Assembly (NCBI GenBank): GCA_013540605.1
Contig: JABVCK010000029.1
Coordinates: 62,001-126,000, forward strand
Length of the DNA: 64,000 nt
Origin: Bacillota bacterium
GTDB lineage: Bacteria; Bacillota; Clostridia; Ch29
Reading direction: 5' to 3'
Made by a program: the position numbers and the translations under genes. Shown piece by piece: positions 53,037 through 61,715 of the stretch (its first letter is position 1; every line of letters begins with the position of its first letter). The notes below the pieces were generated by a model that was given only the letters and a program-made list of their open reading frames with translations, made no database searches and was not told where the DNA came from.

Positions 53037-53648
53037 TTGGATGGTTGGGAGAAAATTGTCGACGAACTGTCTATTATAAAGCCGAAGGAGATTACCGATG
53101 AGAGATGGAAACAGCTGAATTCAAAGAATAATAAGGGCCGGATAGCGAATATGCTGGAATATGAATTTGGAGAGAAGGTGCTTGAGATTGGCCCCTGTGA
53201 AGGCTTTTTAAGCATATACCTATGCAAATTAAAGCCCGGGATCAAACAGTATATGGGTCTGGAGATAGACGGAAAGATGGTTGCCATATGCAAAAGGCTT
53301 GCATCTCAAAATGGTATAAATAAGGCCAGGTACATCCAGGGAGATGGGTGTGTAATGGAGGGACTCGAGGGTCGGCTGTTTGACACAATTATTATGGCGG
53401 AAGTTCTGGAACACTTGAGAAACCCTCTCAGTATGCTGAAAAGGGCCTATACCGCGTTGTCTCCCGGAGGAAGCACAATAATTACGGTTCCAGGGAAAGG
53501 GGTCATGCCTCCAGGCAGAACACCGGGTCACGTTCAGGATTTTTTAGTGGATGATATGAAATCGATGCTGGATGAAGCAGGCTTCAGGCTGCTGCATCAT
53601 AGAAGGAACCATCTATGGGAGTTTTATTTGGCGATTAAACCAGTCTGA
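53037..53648 (+). CDS. Class I SAM-dependent methyltransferase
   Basis: A 203-residue methyltransferase. VLEIGPCEGFLSIYL is motif I, LEIDGKMVAICKR gives the acidic residue for SAM ribose, and FDTIIMAEVLEHLRNPL and LSPGGSTIITVPG are later motifs. UbiG/Methyltransf_11-like; in this setting it probably methylates a glycan or its precursor. TTG start after AGAGGTG. Ends before a terminator that closes this transcript. Confidence 0.82.
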   Translation: MDGWEKIVDELSIIKPKEITDERWKQLNSKNNKGRIANMLEYEFGEKVLEIGPCEGFLSIYLCKLKPGIKQYMGLEIDGKMVAICKRLASQNGINKARYIQGDGCVMEGLEGRLFDTIIMAEVLEHLRNPLSMLKRAYTALSPGGSTIITVPGKGVMPPGRTPGHVQDFLVDDMKSMLDEAGFRLLHHRRNHLWEFYLAIKPV

Positions 53649-53664
53649 ATAAATGTAAAAAACT

Positions 53665-53707
53665 CACCTGCTGTTATCTCTACTTACAATAACAGCAGGT
53701 GTTTTCT
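53665..53707. terminator. Terminator between methyltransferase and CAP-domain gene
   Basis: CACCTGCTGTTAT and ATAACAGCAGGTG form a perfect 13-bp stem (11-base loop) followed by TTTTCTT; it lies between convergent genes and can serve both. Confidence 0.8.
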
Positions 53708-54528
53708 TATTTTTTGATGAACATTTCTGTGTAGTAACTGCCGGAAATCCCCACTCCGATATGAGTATAGCTGGGGTTAAGGATATTAGCCCTATGTCCT
53801 TCTGAATTCATGAAACCTGAATGGGCGCTTTCCACGCTATAAGTCTTGCCTATGTTTTCAGCAGCGCTTTTATATGTAATGCCGAAGTTCTTCATCATGG
53901 CAAAAGGTGAACCGTATGTCGGGGAATCATGTGAGAAATATTTGTTTGTGTTCATATCCTCCGACTTGATCCTGGCAACCCTTGATAGTTGATAGTCAAT
54001 GGTCAGGGGTTTCAGCCCCGCCTTTGTTCTATCCCTGTTAATCAGCTCAATCAGCTTCAGCTCGTTTGACGTGAGCTGATAAGCTCCGCTTTGGCCTGGC
54101 GTCTGTTGAGCAGGGTTTGTGTCAGGAGGGTTCTGTGTTTGTCCGGCACCCTGGGGCAGACCTGTGCTTCCTGAACTGCTGGGTATCGGATAATAGTTGC
54201 TTGTCCCACTTGCTGGCTTCTGATAGTAGATTTTTTGGTTTCCAACGGTTACATATGTTGTGGACGGTGTGTTTCCTGTTTGGGTTGCGGGTTTTGCCGG
54301 AGCATTATTTGTATTGCCGGGAGCTGCCTGTACAGGGTTTGAAGCTGACGGCGGTTGAATTTTTGCTCCACTTAGTGAATAGTAATTATTATATGTATTT
54401 GAGTCTGTGTTATAGATGATTTTCTTGCCATCGGCTGTATAGTAATATGCTCCGTAGGCAGTCTGTGATAACCCGATGCTTATCATAAACAATGCTGTGA
54501 CGAGAATAACTGTGGTTCTTTTTTTCAA
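53707..54528 (-). CDS. Secreted CAP-domain (SCP/PR-1, YkwD-like) protein
   Basis: A 273-residue exported protein. An N-terminal signal peptide (RTTVILVTALFMISIGLSQT AYG) is followed by a Tyr/Asn-rich linker with repeated YYS and PSAS/TGN units, then a CAP domain in residues about 150-273: ELKLIELINRDRTKAGLKPL, SEDMNTNKYFSHDSP, ENIGKTYSVESAHSGFMNSE, GHRANILNPSYTHIGVGI. It is expected outside the cell or in the spore coat. On the opposite strand to the glycan cluster and between two parts of it. Confidence 0.88.
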   Translation of the reverse strand: MKKRTTVILVTALFMISIGLSQTAYGAYYYTADGKKIIYNTDSNTYNNYYSLSGAKIQPPSASNPVQAAPGNTNNAPAKPATQTGNTPSTTYVTVGNQKIYYQKPASGTSNYYPIPSSSGSTGLPQGAGQTQNPPDTNPAQQTPGQSGAYQLTSNELKLIELINRDRTKAGLKPLTIDYQLSRVARIKSEDMNTNKYFSHDSPTYGSPFAMMKNFGITYKSAAENIGKTYSVESAHSGFMNSEGHRANILNPSYTHIGVGISGSYYTEMFIKK

Positions 54529-54574
54529 TCTATCACCCCTTAATACTTTATTGGATGCGCTGCTAAATCATGGA

Positions 54575-54586
54575 AACCACGTGGTT
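54575..54586. promoter_or_regulatory. Palindrome upstream of CAP-domain gene
   Basis: AACCACGTGGTT is a perfect 12-base palindrome about 50 bases upstream of the minus-strand CAP gene start and about 105 before the GT4 gene on the plus strand. Possible binding site; nothing else supports it. Confidence 0.25.
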
Positions 54587-54690
54587 ATCCGCCCACCTTT
54601 ATCATACTTTAATTGGTATACATAATGCAATTGATTTGGAAAATGGTGTATAGGTAATTTTTTGTAGTTCTTTAAAAAGGAGGTTTTGCT

Positions 54691-55695
54691 TTGAAGGTAT
54701 TGTTTCAAATCAGGCCTGATTTTGCTTCAAACCCTGCGGGAGACAGTGTACAGATGATCAATACAAAGAAATACCTGGAAAGGCTGGGAGTACGGGTGGA
54801 TGTATCAACGGTTCTCAGCCAGGATTACAGGGGATACGACATCGTGCATCTGTTCAACCTGACCAGGGTAGTGGAAACCTATGCTTTTGCCTATAAGGCT
54901 TCCCAGTATGGTATACCCATAGCGCTGTCGACGATTTACTGGGATAATATGAAGTACTATAAGGACAATGATGGGCTTCCGGGCTGGAAGGCTAAGGCCT
55001 GGAACCAGCAGAACTTGTTGAGAAAACTGGTTCTTTCCAAAGCTTCTGTGCTTCTTCCCAATTCGGAGGCTGAAGCGGAAATGGTTGTCCAGGGGTTCAA
55101 TGTCGATAAGCCTTGGGTGACAGTCCCGAACTGCGTGGATAAGAGCTTTTCGCAGGGCAATGCGTTAAGGTTTGAACAGGAATACGGGATAAAGGATTTT
55201 ATACTTTGTGTCGGGAGGATATCTCCGAGAAAGAACCAGCTGGGACTGATAAAAGCCATAAAGGAAATTAAAAGGCCGATTGTTTTTATTGGACCGGTGA
55301 ACGATGTTAATTATGTGGAAGAATGTAAAAATGAAGGGGGAAAAGATGTTATGTTCATATCCCGGCAGAGTTCAGATCAGCTGCGAGACAGCTATGCGGC
55401 CGCACGGATTCATGTTCTGCCAAGCTGGTTTGAAACACCTGGGCTTGCCAACCTGGAAGCTGCGGCCGCAGGGTGCCAGATTGTGACCACCGAATATGGA
55501 AGCACCCGTGAATACTTTGGAGACCTGGCTTATTACTGCCGGCCTGAAGACTTAAATACGATCAAAAGGGCAGTTATGGACGCTTTGATGGAGAATAAGG
55601 GTGAGCAGCTAAGGGATTTGGTATTATCAAAATATACCTGGGAGAATGCTGCGGAAAAGACCTTACAGGCATACAGGATGGTGTTGGGGGAATGA
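54691..55695 (+). CDS. Glycosyltransferase family 4
   Basis: A 334-residue GT-B enzyme. FILCVGRISPRKNQLGLIKA and the C-terminal ARIHVLPSWFETPGLANLEA followed by AAAGCQIVTTEYGSTREYFG, give the EX7E-like donor site. TTG start after AGGAGG at 7 bases. The following gene overlaps its stop by four bases. Confidence 0.88.
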   Translation: MKVLFQIRPDFASNPAGDSVQMINTKKYLERLGVRVDVSTVLSQDYRGYDIVHLFNLTRVVETYAFAYKASQYGIPIALSTIYWDNMKYYKDNDGLPGWKAKAWNQQNLLRKLVLSKASVLLPNSEAEAEMVVQGFNVDKPWVTVPNCVDKSFSQGNALRFEQEYGIKDFILCVGRISPRKNQLGLIKAIKEIKRPIVFIGPVNDVNYVEECKNEGGKDVMFISRQSSDQLRDSYAAARIHVLPSWFETPGLANLEAAAAGCQIVTTEYGSTREYFGDLAYYCRPEDLNTIKRAVMDALMENKGEQLRDLVLSKYTWENAAEKTLQAYRMVLGE

Positions 55696-56381
55696 TGGAA
55701 CGGATATATAATAGCAAGAATAAGGAAAGGAAAAGATATCCGGTGGGTCCCGGCTCAAGTATTGGGCATATCAGAACATACGGGGGTACCTTAAGCGCTC
55801 TGGTCAGAGAAAAAAGGACCAGGGAACTGCTCATACTGTCCAACAATCACGTGATTGCCAACTGCACAAACGGCTGCGACGGCAGGGCCAGAAGGGGTGA
55901 CCCGGTATTCCATCCGTCTATCGGCGATGGGGGCAGATATAGGGATATTATCGCAAGGCTCTACAAATGGGTTCCGCTTATAGAAGGAGCGGAAAACCTT
56001 GTTGACGCTGCCCTTGCAAAACCGATAAACAGGAACTATGTTTTCAGCCGGATAATCGGCTTAGGAGATATAGAGGGAGAAGCAGAGGGGAAGAGGGGAA
56101 TGAGGGTCAAAAAGGTGGGCAGATCCTCCGGGCTTACCTGCGGCGAGATAATCGAAGAAGGTTTCAAGACAACAATTACCCTCGAGGGCAGGAGCTTTAC
56201 CTTTGCCGACCAGCTTGTTATAGACATACCCTGCAGGGAAGGGGACAGCGGTTCAATTGTGGTGGATAATAACAACAGGGCGGTCGGCCTGCTTTTTGCG
56301 GCACAGGGGAATTTGGGGATAGCTAACAGGATACAGCATGTAACAGGATTGCTGGGTATAGATTTTACCAAACGCTTCTAA
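55692..56381 (+). CDS. Trypsin-fold serine protease (Nal1-like), cytoplasmic
   Basis: A 229-residue trypsin-like protein. His53 (LSNNHVIAN), Asp105 (NLVDAALAKP) and Ser186 (REGDSGSIVV) give the catalytic triad, and GDSGS is complete. No signal peptide or membrane segment, so it should act inside the cell. The Nal1-like label is from similarity of the NNHV and GDSGS contexts. It overlaps the GT4 gene by four bases and precedes two CgeB-like genes, an odd place for a protease; processing of a glycan-cluster protein is a guess. Confidence 0.82.
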   Translation: MMERIYNSKNKERKRYPVGPGSSIGHIRTYGGTLSALVREKRTRELLILSNNHVIANCTNGCDGRARRGDPVFHPSIGDGGRYRDIIARLYKWVPLIEGAENLVDAALAKPINRNYVFSRIIGLGDIEGEAEGKRGMRVKKVGRSSGLTCGEIIEEGFKTTITLEGRSFTFADQLVIDIPCREGDSGSIVVDNNNRAVGLLFAAQGNLGIANRIQHVTGLLGIDFTKRF

Positions 56382-56467
56382 TGTAACCAATAACTGAATC
56401 GCGTCATAGAATGCTAGTGAAAACCGGGTTATGAACCTAAAAAGACGATGAACCAAGGAGGATCACC

Positions 56468-57403
56468 ATGGGAAAGCTCAATATACTTGTATTTGCAAAG
56501 CCCAACAGCAGAACCTTCAAGTTTGTACTTGCAGATTTCTTTATGGAGTTGGGCAGACAGGCCCGTGTCCAGGTATGGGATAAGGATAACTGGGACACGT
56601 ATTATATTCTTAAGGTAATGCGGAATAGGGGGTTCAATCCGGATTTTATACTGCACTATGATTTCGTCTATAATTATTCGTTTGCCCCTAGGGTATTGGG
56701 GCTGAATCGTGTCAACATCCCTAAGGGAGTATATTATTTTGACCTGCAGGTTCAGAAGGATGAGCGCAGACGGTTTATTCAGCATAATGGTATAGACCTG
56801 GTATTTTGCACATCCAGGGACCTATTCCGCAGAGAATACCGGGGGCTGCAAAGAATGTTCAGGTGGCTTCCCTTCAGTATAGATCCCAGTATATTCAAGG
56901 ATTGGAAGCTTGACAAAACCATTGATTTTCTTTTAATGGGGAATATGTGGAAAGGATGGTATCCATTCCGCGAAAGGGTATTGGAGGTAATGAGAGGTAA
57001 AAGGGGGTTCGTTTATCACGGCCATCCATGGAAGTCCGGTGCCGGTAAGAACAGTAATTATATCGGTGAGAGCTATGCCCAGGAGATAAACAGAGCAAAA
57101 ATTTTCTTCACCTGCGGGACCAAGTATGGGTATCCGGTTAAAAAGTTCTTTGAAGTACTTGCGTGCAATACCCTTCTAATTGCACAGGGCAACAACGACC
57201 TGGAAGGCCTGGGTTTTATCGATGGGGAAAACTACGTTAAAAGTACAGAAGAAGATTTTTATGACCTTGCCATGTATTTTCTTCACAATAGACAGGAAAG
57301 GGAGAGGATAGCCCTCAACGGATACAATTTAGTACATTCAAGACATACCAACCAGGTGAGGGTAAAGGAATTTCTGGATATGGTAAAACAGTATACAAAA
57401 TAA
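56468..57403 (+). CDS. CgeB-like glycosyltransferase (paralogue 2)
   Basis: A 311-residue protein, clearly paralogous to the next gene: both carry DFI(L/F)HYDF, IPKGVYYFD, KDW, DF-LMG, KFFEV-ACNTLL-A and GNNDL. The C-terminal GT-B-like half includes FFTCGTKYGYPVKKFFEV. CgeB-like proteins are tied to spore surface sugars. ATG after AAGGAGG at 7 bases. The tandem copy begins 20 bases after the stop. Confidence 0.75.
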   Translation: MGKLNILVFAKPNSRTFKFVLADFFMELGRQARVQVWDKDNWDTYYILKVMRNRGFNPDFILHYDFVYNYSFAPRVLGLNRVNIPKGVYYFDLQVQKDERRRFIQHNGIDLVFCTSRDLFRREYRGLQRMFRWLPFSIDPSIFKDWKLDKTIDFLLMGNMWKGWYPFRERVLEVMRGKRGFVYHGHPWKSGAGKNSNYIGESYAQEINRAKIFFTCGTKYGYPVKKFFEVLACNTLLIAQGNNDLEGLGFIDGENYVKSTEEDFYDLAMYFLHNRQERERIALNGYNLVHSRHTNQVRVKEFLDMVKQYTK

Positions 57404-57422
57404 ACTGGAGTAAGGTGGTCTA

Positions 57423-58358
57423 ATGGCAAAACTTAATATTCTGGTTTTTATCAAATTCCACCATCCTATACGAAAGCACTTCAGGGATTTCCTGCAGGAG
57501 CTGAACCGCCAGGCAAATGTGCAGATATGGGGCAGCGGCAGCTGGGATATGTATTATGTAAACAAACTTATGAATAAAAGGGGCTTTAAACCGGATTTTA
57601 TTTTTCATTATGATTTCGCATACGGCAACGCAATGGCTCCGCAGATACACGGGCTGAAGTATTCAGCTATCCCAAAGGGTGTCTATTATTTTGATATACA
57701 TGTGCAGACCAGAGAACGCATTCAGTTTGTAAAGGACAATAACATAGATCTTGTGTTCTGTCCTGTTAAAGAGTTCTTTTATAAGACTCTTCCGGAACTG
57801 AAAGACAAGTTCAGATGGCTGCCATTCAGTAACAACCCCAACATTTATAAGGACTGGCACAGACCTAAGGATGTAGATTTCATGCTGATGGGGAGGACCT
57901 GGAAAGAGTGGTATCCTTTCCGGAAAAAGGTCGTTGACAGGATGTCCGGCCTTAAGAATTTCGTGTATCACAAGCACCCCTTTGAGGCTGAATCAAAGAG
58001 TGATGTCTATATAGGGGAGAAATATGCAAAGGAAATCAACAGGGCAAAGATATTCTTTACCTGCGGGACCAGGTTCAACTATCCGGTAAGAAAGTATTTT
58101 GAAGTACCTGCATGCAACACTCTGTTAATGGCCAAGGGGAATAATGATTTGCCGGAACTAGGATATATTAACGGGGAAAACTTCATTGAATGCAATGAGG
58201 AGAACTTTTATGACCTTGCCATGTACTATCTCAAGCACGATGATGAAAGGGAGAGGATTGCCAAAAACGGTTATATCATGACCCATAAAAAACATACTGA
58301 CAGGGTAAGAGTTTCCCAATTCCTGAGCATGATCGAAAAGACACTTAATAAGAGGTAA
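57423..58358 (+). CDS. CgeB-like glycosyltransferase (paralogue 3)
   Basis: A 311-residue tandem paralogue of the previous gene, equal in length. DFIFHYDFAYGNAMAPQIHG, IPKGVYYFDIHVQTRERIQF, WLPFSNNPNIYKDW and FFTCGTRFNYPVRKYFEVPA align with it. Presumed donor and acceptor may differ, as the family diverges in the N-terminal half. Weak ribosome site (AAGGTGG). Co-transcribed with neighbours. Confidence 0.75.
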   Translation: MAKLNILVFIKFHHPIRKHFRDFLQELNRQANVQIWGSGSWDMYYVNKLMNKRGFKPDFIFHYDFAYGNAMAPQIHGLKYSAIPKGVYYFDIHVQTRERIQFVKDNNIDLVFCPVKEFFYKTLPELKDKFRWLPFSNNPNIYKDWHRPKDVDFMLMGRTWKEWYPFRKKVVDRMSGLKNFVYHKHPFEAESKSDVYIGEKYAKEINRAKIFFTCGTRFNYPVRKYFEVPACNTLLMAKGNNDLPELGYINGENFIECNEENFYDLAMYYLKHDDERERIAKNGYIMTHKKHTDRVRVSQFLSMIEKTLNKR

Positions 58359-58395
58359 CGGATAATTGAAATGGTATAAAGAAAGGATGACGTCT

Positions 58396-59553
58396 ATGGG
58401 TATACCCCTTGTGGATTTGAATGCCCAGTATCAAAGTATAAAGGAAGAGGTAAATGCTGCTGTATCCGGGGTAATTAACTCAGGCAAATTTATAATGGGC
58501 AAGCATGTAAGAGAATTTGAGGAAAACTTTGCCCAATACAGCGGCAGCAAGTTTGCTATAAGTGTGGCCAACGGTACGGATGCTCTGGTAATTGCATTAA
58601 AGGCACTGGGTATAGGACCCGGCGATGAAATTGTAACAACTCCCTTTACTTTTTTTGCCACCTGTGAAGCAATCGTTCAATGCGGGGCCAAACCGGTATT
58701 TGCCGACATTGACGCTTATACCTATAATATTGATCCTGATGCTATAAAAAAGTGTGTAACCGGTGCTACAAAGGCAATTATTCCTGTTCACATATTTGGA
58801 AACCCGGCAAATATGGACAGTATTCTTGAAGTAGCACAGGAATATAGACTGATTGTAGTTGAAGACGCCTGCCAGGCAGTTGGAGCAAATTATAAGGGAA
58901 AAAAAGTAGGAACCATAGGGGATGCCGGCTGTTTTTCATTTTTCCCGTCCAAAAATTTAGGCTGCTGTGGAGACGGGGGCATGATAATAACCGATAGCGA
59001 GAAGGTTGCAGTAATGGCACGGGCCCTGAGGAGCCACGGCGGAGGGGAAGACGGAGCTAAAGCATATAGATTATTATACGGGTGCGAAACCGGAGAAATA
59101 CCTGATAAATATAATAATTACCTGGTGGGTTATAATAGCAGGCTGGATGAGATGCAGGCCGCTATTCTGAACGTTAAGCTAAGATATATTGACAGGTGGA
59201 ATCAACTCAGAAGGCAAAAGGCTTATTATTATAATGCTAGGTTAAAAGACTATCCCTTCATAACCCCAAAGGAGGAGGAACCCGCAGAGGCGGTCTACCA
59301 TATATATACATTGAGGACAAATCAAAGGGATAAAATCATCAGAAGCTTGAAGGAGAAGGGTATAGAAGCAAGGGTGTATTACCACATACCGCTTCATTTA
59401 CAGAAGGCATTAGGTTTCCTGGGATACAGGAAGGGTGACTTCATAAATACTGAAACCGTTATCGAGGAAATGTTTTCTATTCCAATGTATCCTGAGCTAA
59501 CCGTAAAGGAACAGGATTATATTATAGATGCAATGATAGACAGTCTTGAGTAA
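58396..59553 (+). CDS. DegT/DnrJ/EryC1/StrS aminotransferase
   Basis: A 385-residue sugar aminotransferase using PLP; Lys186 in SFFPSKNLGCCGDGGM forms the Schiff base. GIPLVDLNAQYQSIK, SGKFIMGKHVREFEENFA and VANGTDALVIALKAL are typical. It aminates a keto-sugar nucleotide. The Gfo/Idh dehydrogenase and acetyltransferase that follow suggest a 3-acetamido sugar pathway like WbpBDE/WlbABC or QdtABC. Of three ATGs, the one giving MGIPLVDLN fits the family best. Confidence 0.92.
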   Translation: MGIPLVDLNAQYQSIKEEVNAAVSGVINSGKFIMGKHVREFEENFAQYSGSKFAISVANGTDALVIALKALGIGPGDEIVTTPFTFFATCEAIVQCGAKPVFADIDAYTYNIDPDAIKKCVTGATKAIIPVHIFGNPANMDSILEVAQEYRLIVVEDACQAVGANYKGKKVGTIGDAGCFSFFPSKNLGCCGDGGMIITDSEKVAVMARALRSHGGGEDGAKAYRLLYGCETGEIPDKYNNYLVGYNSRLDEMQAAILNVKLRYIDRWNQLRRQKAYYYNARLKDYPFITPKEEEPAEAVYHIYTLRTNQRDKIIRSLKEKGIEARVYYHIPLHLQKALGFLGYRKGDFINTETVIEEMFSIPMYPELTVKEQDYIIDAMIDSLE

Positions 59554-59572
59554 TGCTATGGGGGAGGTCGAT

Positions 59573-60640
59573 TTGAAGAAGATTAGCGTTGGCCTTATTG
59601 GCTGTGGGAGCATTGCACTAAAGCATATAAGAGCTATTGCCAACAACAGGGAGGATTTAGTGATAACTTCGTTATGTGACCCGTGCAAAGAGAGGGCGCA
59701 GCGAATAAAAGAGGAATGTGCCGGGTTGACTGGTTACGGTGACGAAATTTCCATATACCAGGATTATAGGGTTATGGTGGATAGCAGCAAACCGGATTTT
59801 GTAAGTATACTGACTGAGAGCGGCATGCATTATGCCATAGCGGCAGATTGCATGAGGGCCGGAGTGAACGTGCTGGTGGAGAAACCGCTTGCTCTATCTA
59901 TAGCAGAGGTAGACGACTTGATTTCATTATCCGAATTGAATGGCGCAAAACTCGGGGTAGTCCATCAATACAGGTTTAATCCTTTGATCAGAGCATTAAG
60001 GGACAGGGTTGTAAAGGGAGATTTTGGAACGCTTTATTACGGAACAACTTCTGTAAGGTGGAGGCGCAATGCTAATTATTACAAGCAGGCAGAATGGCGT
60101 GGGACGGAGGCCAAAGACGGGGGAGTGTTGATGAATCAATGCATTCATAATATTGACTTGCTGCAGTGGCTTTTAGGGGAAAGGGCGATTGAAGTGTTTT
60201 CATATAAGCAAAACTACTCCCACCCATATATTGAGACCGAAGATACCGTACTTGGATTGATTAGATTTAGAAACGGTGTTATGGGAGCTTTCGAAGGGAC
60301 GATAAGCATTTTCCCCAGAAACCTCGAGAACAGGATAGCATTGTTTGGTGCAACCGGAAGTGCCATAATAGGCGGTGTGGCACTTGACAGGGTGGAGGCC
60401 TGGACTTTTGAAGAAGGTAGGGATTACGGCATCGAGGATTTCGGTAAACGGACAGAACATCAACCCTTTCCCGAAGCGCATATGCACAGCGAAGTATACA
60501 GGGATTATATAAACGCCCTGGTAAAGGGCATTGAACCGGAGACAAATGGTGAAGAGGCAAGAAAAAGTATAGAAATAATAACCGCAATGAGGTGGTCGGC
60601 GGAAAAAGGGCAGCCGCAAAGATTGCCAATGGAAGGGTGA
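59573..60640 (+). CDS. Gfo/Idh/MocA-type NAD(P)-dependent sugar dehydrogenase
   Basis: A 355-residue oxidoreductase. SVGLIGCGSIALKHIRAIAN is the Rossmann motif, and NVLVEKPLAL the EKP motif, with the second-domain GVVHQYRFNPLIR and DGGVLMNQCIHNIDLLQWLL containing the catalytic His. It most resembles WlbA/WbpB-type UDP-sugar 3-dehydrogenases, in view of its neighbours. TTG start preceded by GGGAGG at 6 bases. Confidence 0.88.
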   Translation: MKKISVGLIGCGSIALKHIRAIANNREDLVITSLCDPCKERAQRIKEECAGLTGYGDEISIYQDYRVMVDSSKPDFVSILTESGMHYAIAADCMRAGVNVLVEKPLALSIAEVDDLISLSELNGAKLGVVHQYRFNPLIRALRDRVVKGDFGTLYYGTTSVRWRRNANYYKQAEWRGTEAKDGGVLMNQCIHNIDLLQWLLGERAIEVFSYKQNYSHPYIETEDTVLGLIRFRNGVMGAFEGTISIFPRNLENRIALFGATGSAIIGGVALDRVEAWTFEEGRDYGIEDFGKRTEHQPFPEAHMHSEVYRDYINALVKGIEPETNGEEARKSIEIITAMRWSAEKGQPQRLPMEG

Positions 60641-60649
60641 TTATAAAAA

Positions 60650-61414
60650 GTGAATAGTTGTACAGTGGCACAGTCTGCAAGAATAAGAGAAAACTGTGCA
60701 ATGGGCAGTTACTGTGTTATCGGGGAAGATGTATCGATAGGTGAAAATGTCGTTATAGGAAATGGAGTTATAATCCATAATGATTCTGTAATTGGCGATA
60801 ACGTGATAATTCAGGATAATGCCGTTATTGGGAAATTTCCCGTAAAAGCAAAAAACAGCGTGAAGAATTTGATGAAGGGAGAAGACCTTTACCTAGAACC
60901 TTCCATCATAGGAGATAGCTGTATTATCGGGACATCGGCAATAGTATACAGGGGCAGCACGCTGGATAGGGACTGCTATTTGGCAGATCAGACAGCAGTA
61001 AGAGAAAAGGTTTCTATCGGAGAAAGAACGATAATAGGACGGGGGGTACTGGTGGAGAACGACTGCATAATAGGGAAGATGTGTAAAATTGAAGCAGATG
61101 CTTATATTACAGCCCATTCGCAGATTGGGGATTATGCTTTCATTGCGCCGGGAGTCGTCACGACAAATGACAACTTTGTTGGCAGAACCAAAGATAGAGT
61201 TAAACATATGAAGGGGGTAACAGTGAAGACCGGGGGAAGGGTCGGCGCCAATGCTACTATTCTTCCGGGTAAAATAATTGAAGAGGATGCCCTTGTGGCT
61301 GCGGGGAGCGTAGTGACAAAGAATGCAAACAAGGGAATTATTGTGAAAGGAAACCCGGCGAAATTTTATAGAAAAGTTCCGGAAGAGCAGCTGCTGAAGA
61401 ATAATCTTGAATGA
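60650..61414 (+). CDS. Left-handed beta-helix acetyltransferase (WbpD/WlbB-like)
   Basis: A 254-residue hexapeptide-repeat protein. Repeats such as ENCAMGSYCVIGEDVSIGEN, VVIGNGVIIHNDSVIGD and IGRGVLVENDCIIGK extend over the first 160 residues, and the C-terminus has GNPAKFYRKVPEE. It should acetylate an amino-sugar nucleotide. GTG start after GGAAGGGTGA. Last gene before a 300-base repeat-bearing gap. Confidence 0.85.
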   Translation: MNSCTVAQSARIRENCAMGSYCVIGEDVSIGENVVIGNGVIIHNDSVIGDNVIIQDNAVIGKFPVKAKNSVKNLMKGEDLYLEPSIIGDSCIIGTSAIVYRGSTLDRDCYLADQTAVREKVSIGERTIIGRGVLVENDCIIGKMCKIEADAYITAHSQIGDYAFIAPGVVTTNDNFVGRTKDRVKHMKGVTVKTGGRVGANATILPGKIIEEDALVAAGSVVTKNANKGIIVKGNPAKFYRKVPEEQLLKNNLE

Positions 61415-61432
61415 ATATACCGGAGTTATTAC

Positions 61433-61660
61433 GACAGGGGACACACCGGCAAGGAAAGGGGACACACCGTATGAGAGGTGAGAGTTTAGATTCCAACATC
61501 TAACATCCCACTTCACACTTTTCAGACAGGAATGTCCCCTTTTGACTTAGGTGTGTCCCCTTATCGGTTCCTATCACCTGCGATCCGCGATATGCCGACT
61601 GCAATCTATATTCTACGAACTACGAACTATGAACTACGAACTAGTACCGGCGGTAACCAT
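61433..61660. repeat. Intergenic repeat element with GGTGTGTCCCC arms and a degenerate CTGCGATC/ACGAACT tract
   Basis: GGGGACACACC occurs at 61437 and 61458, and its reverse complement GGTGTGTCCCC at 61550, so the interval has inverted-repeat ends; another copy of GGTGTGTCCCC is just after prsW at 39782. From about 61575 a run of CTGCGATC- and CGAACTA-like units resembles the right arm of the 20.6-kb repeat. No ORF. The 301-base gap holds only this and a promoter-sized stretch. Confidence 0.6.
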
Positions 61661-61715
61661 ATGTAAGTTCCTCTCATAGATTATACTGAAAACTACTACA
61701 AGGGAGGTTAACAGC

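Noticed and set aside
61611-61645. CRISPR-like or satellite array in the CGAACTA units
   Set aside because: Units are short, degenerate and without spacers or cas genes; treated as a low-complexity repeat.
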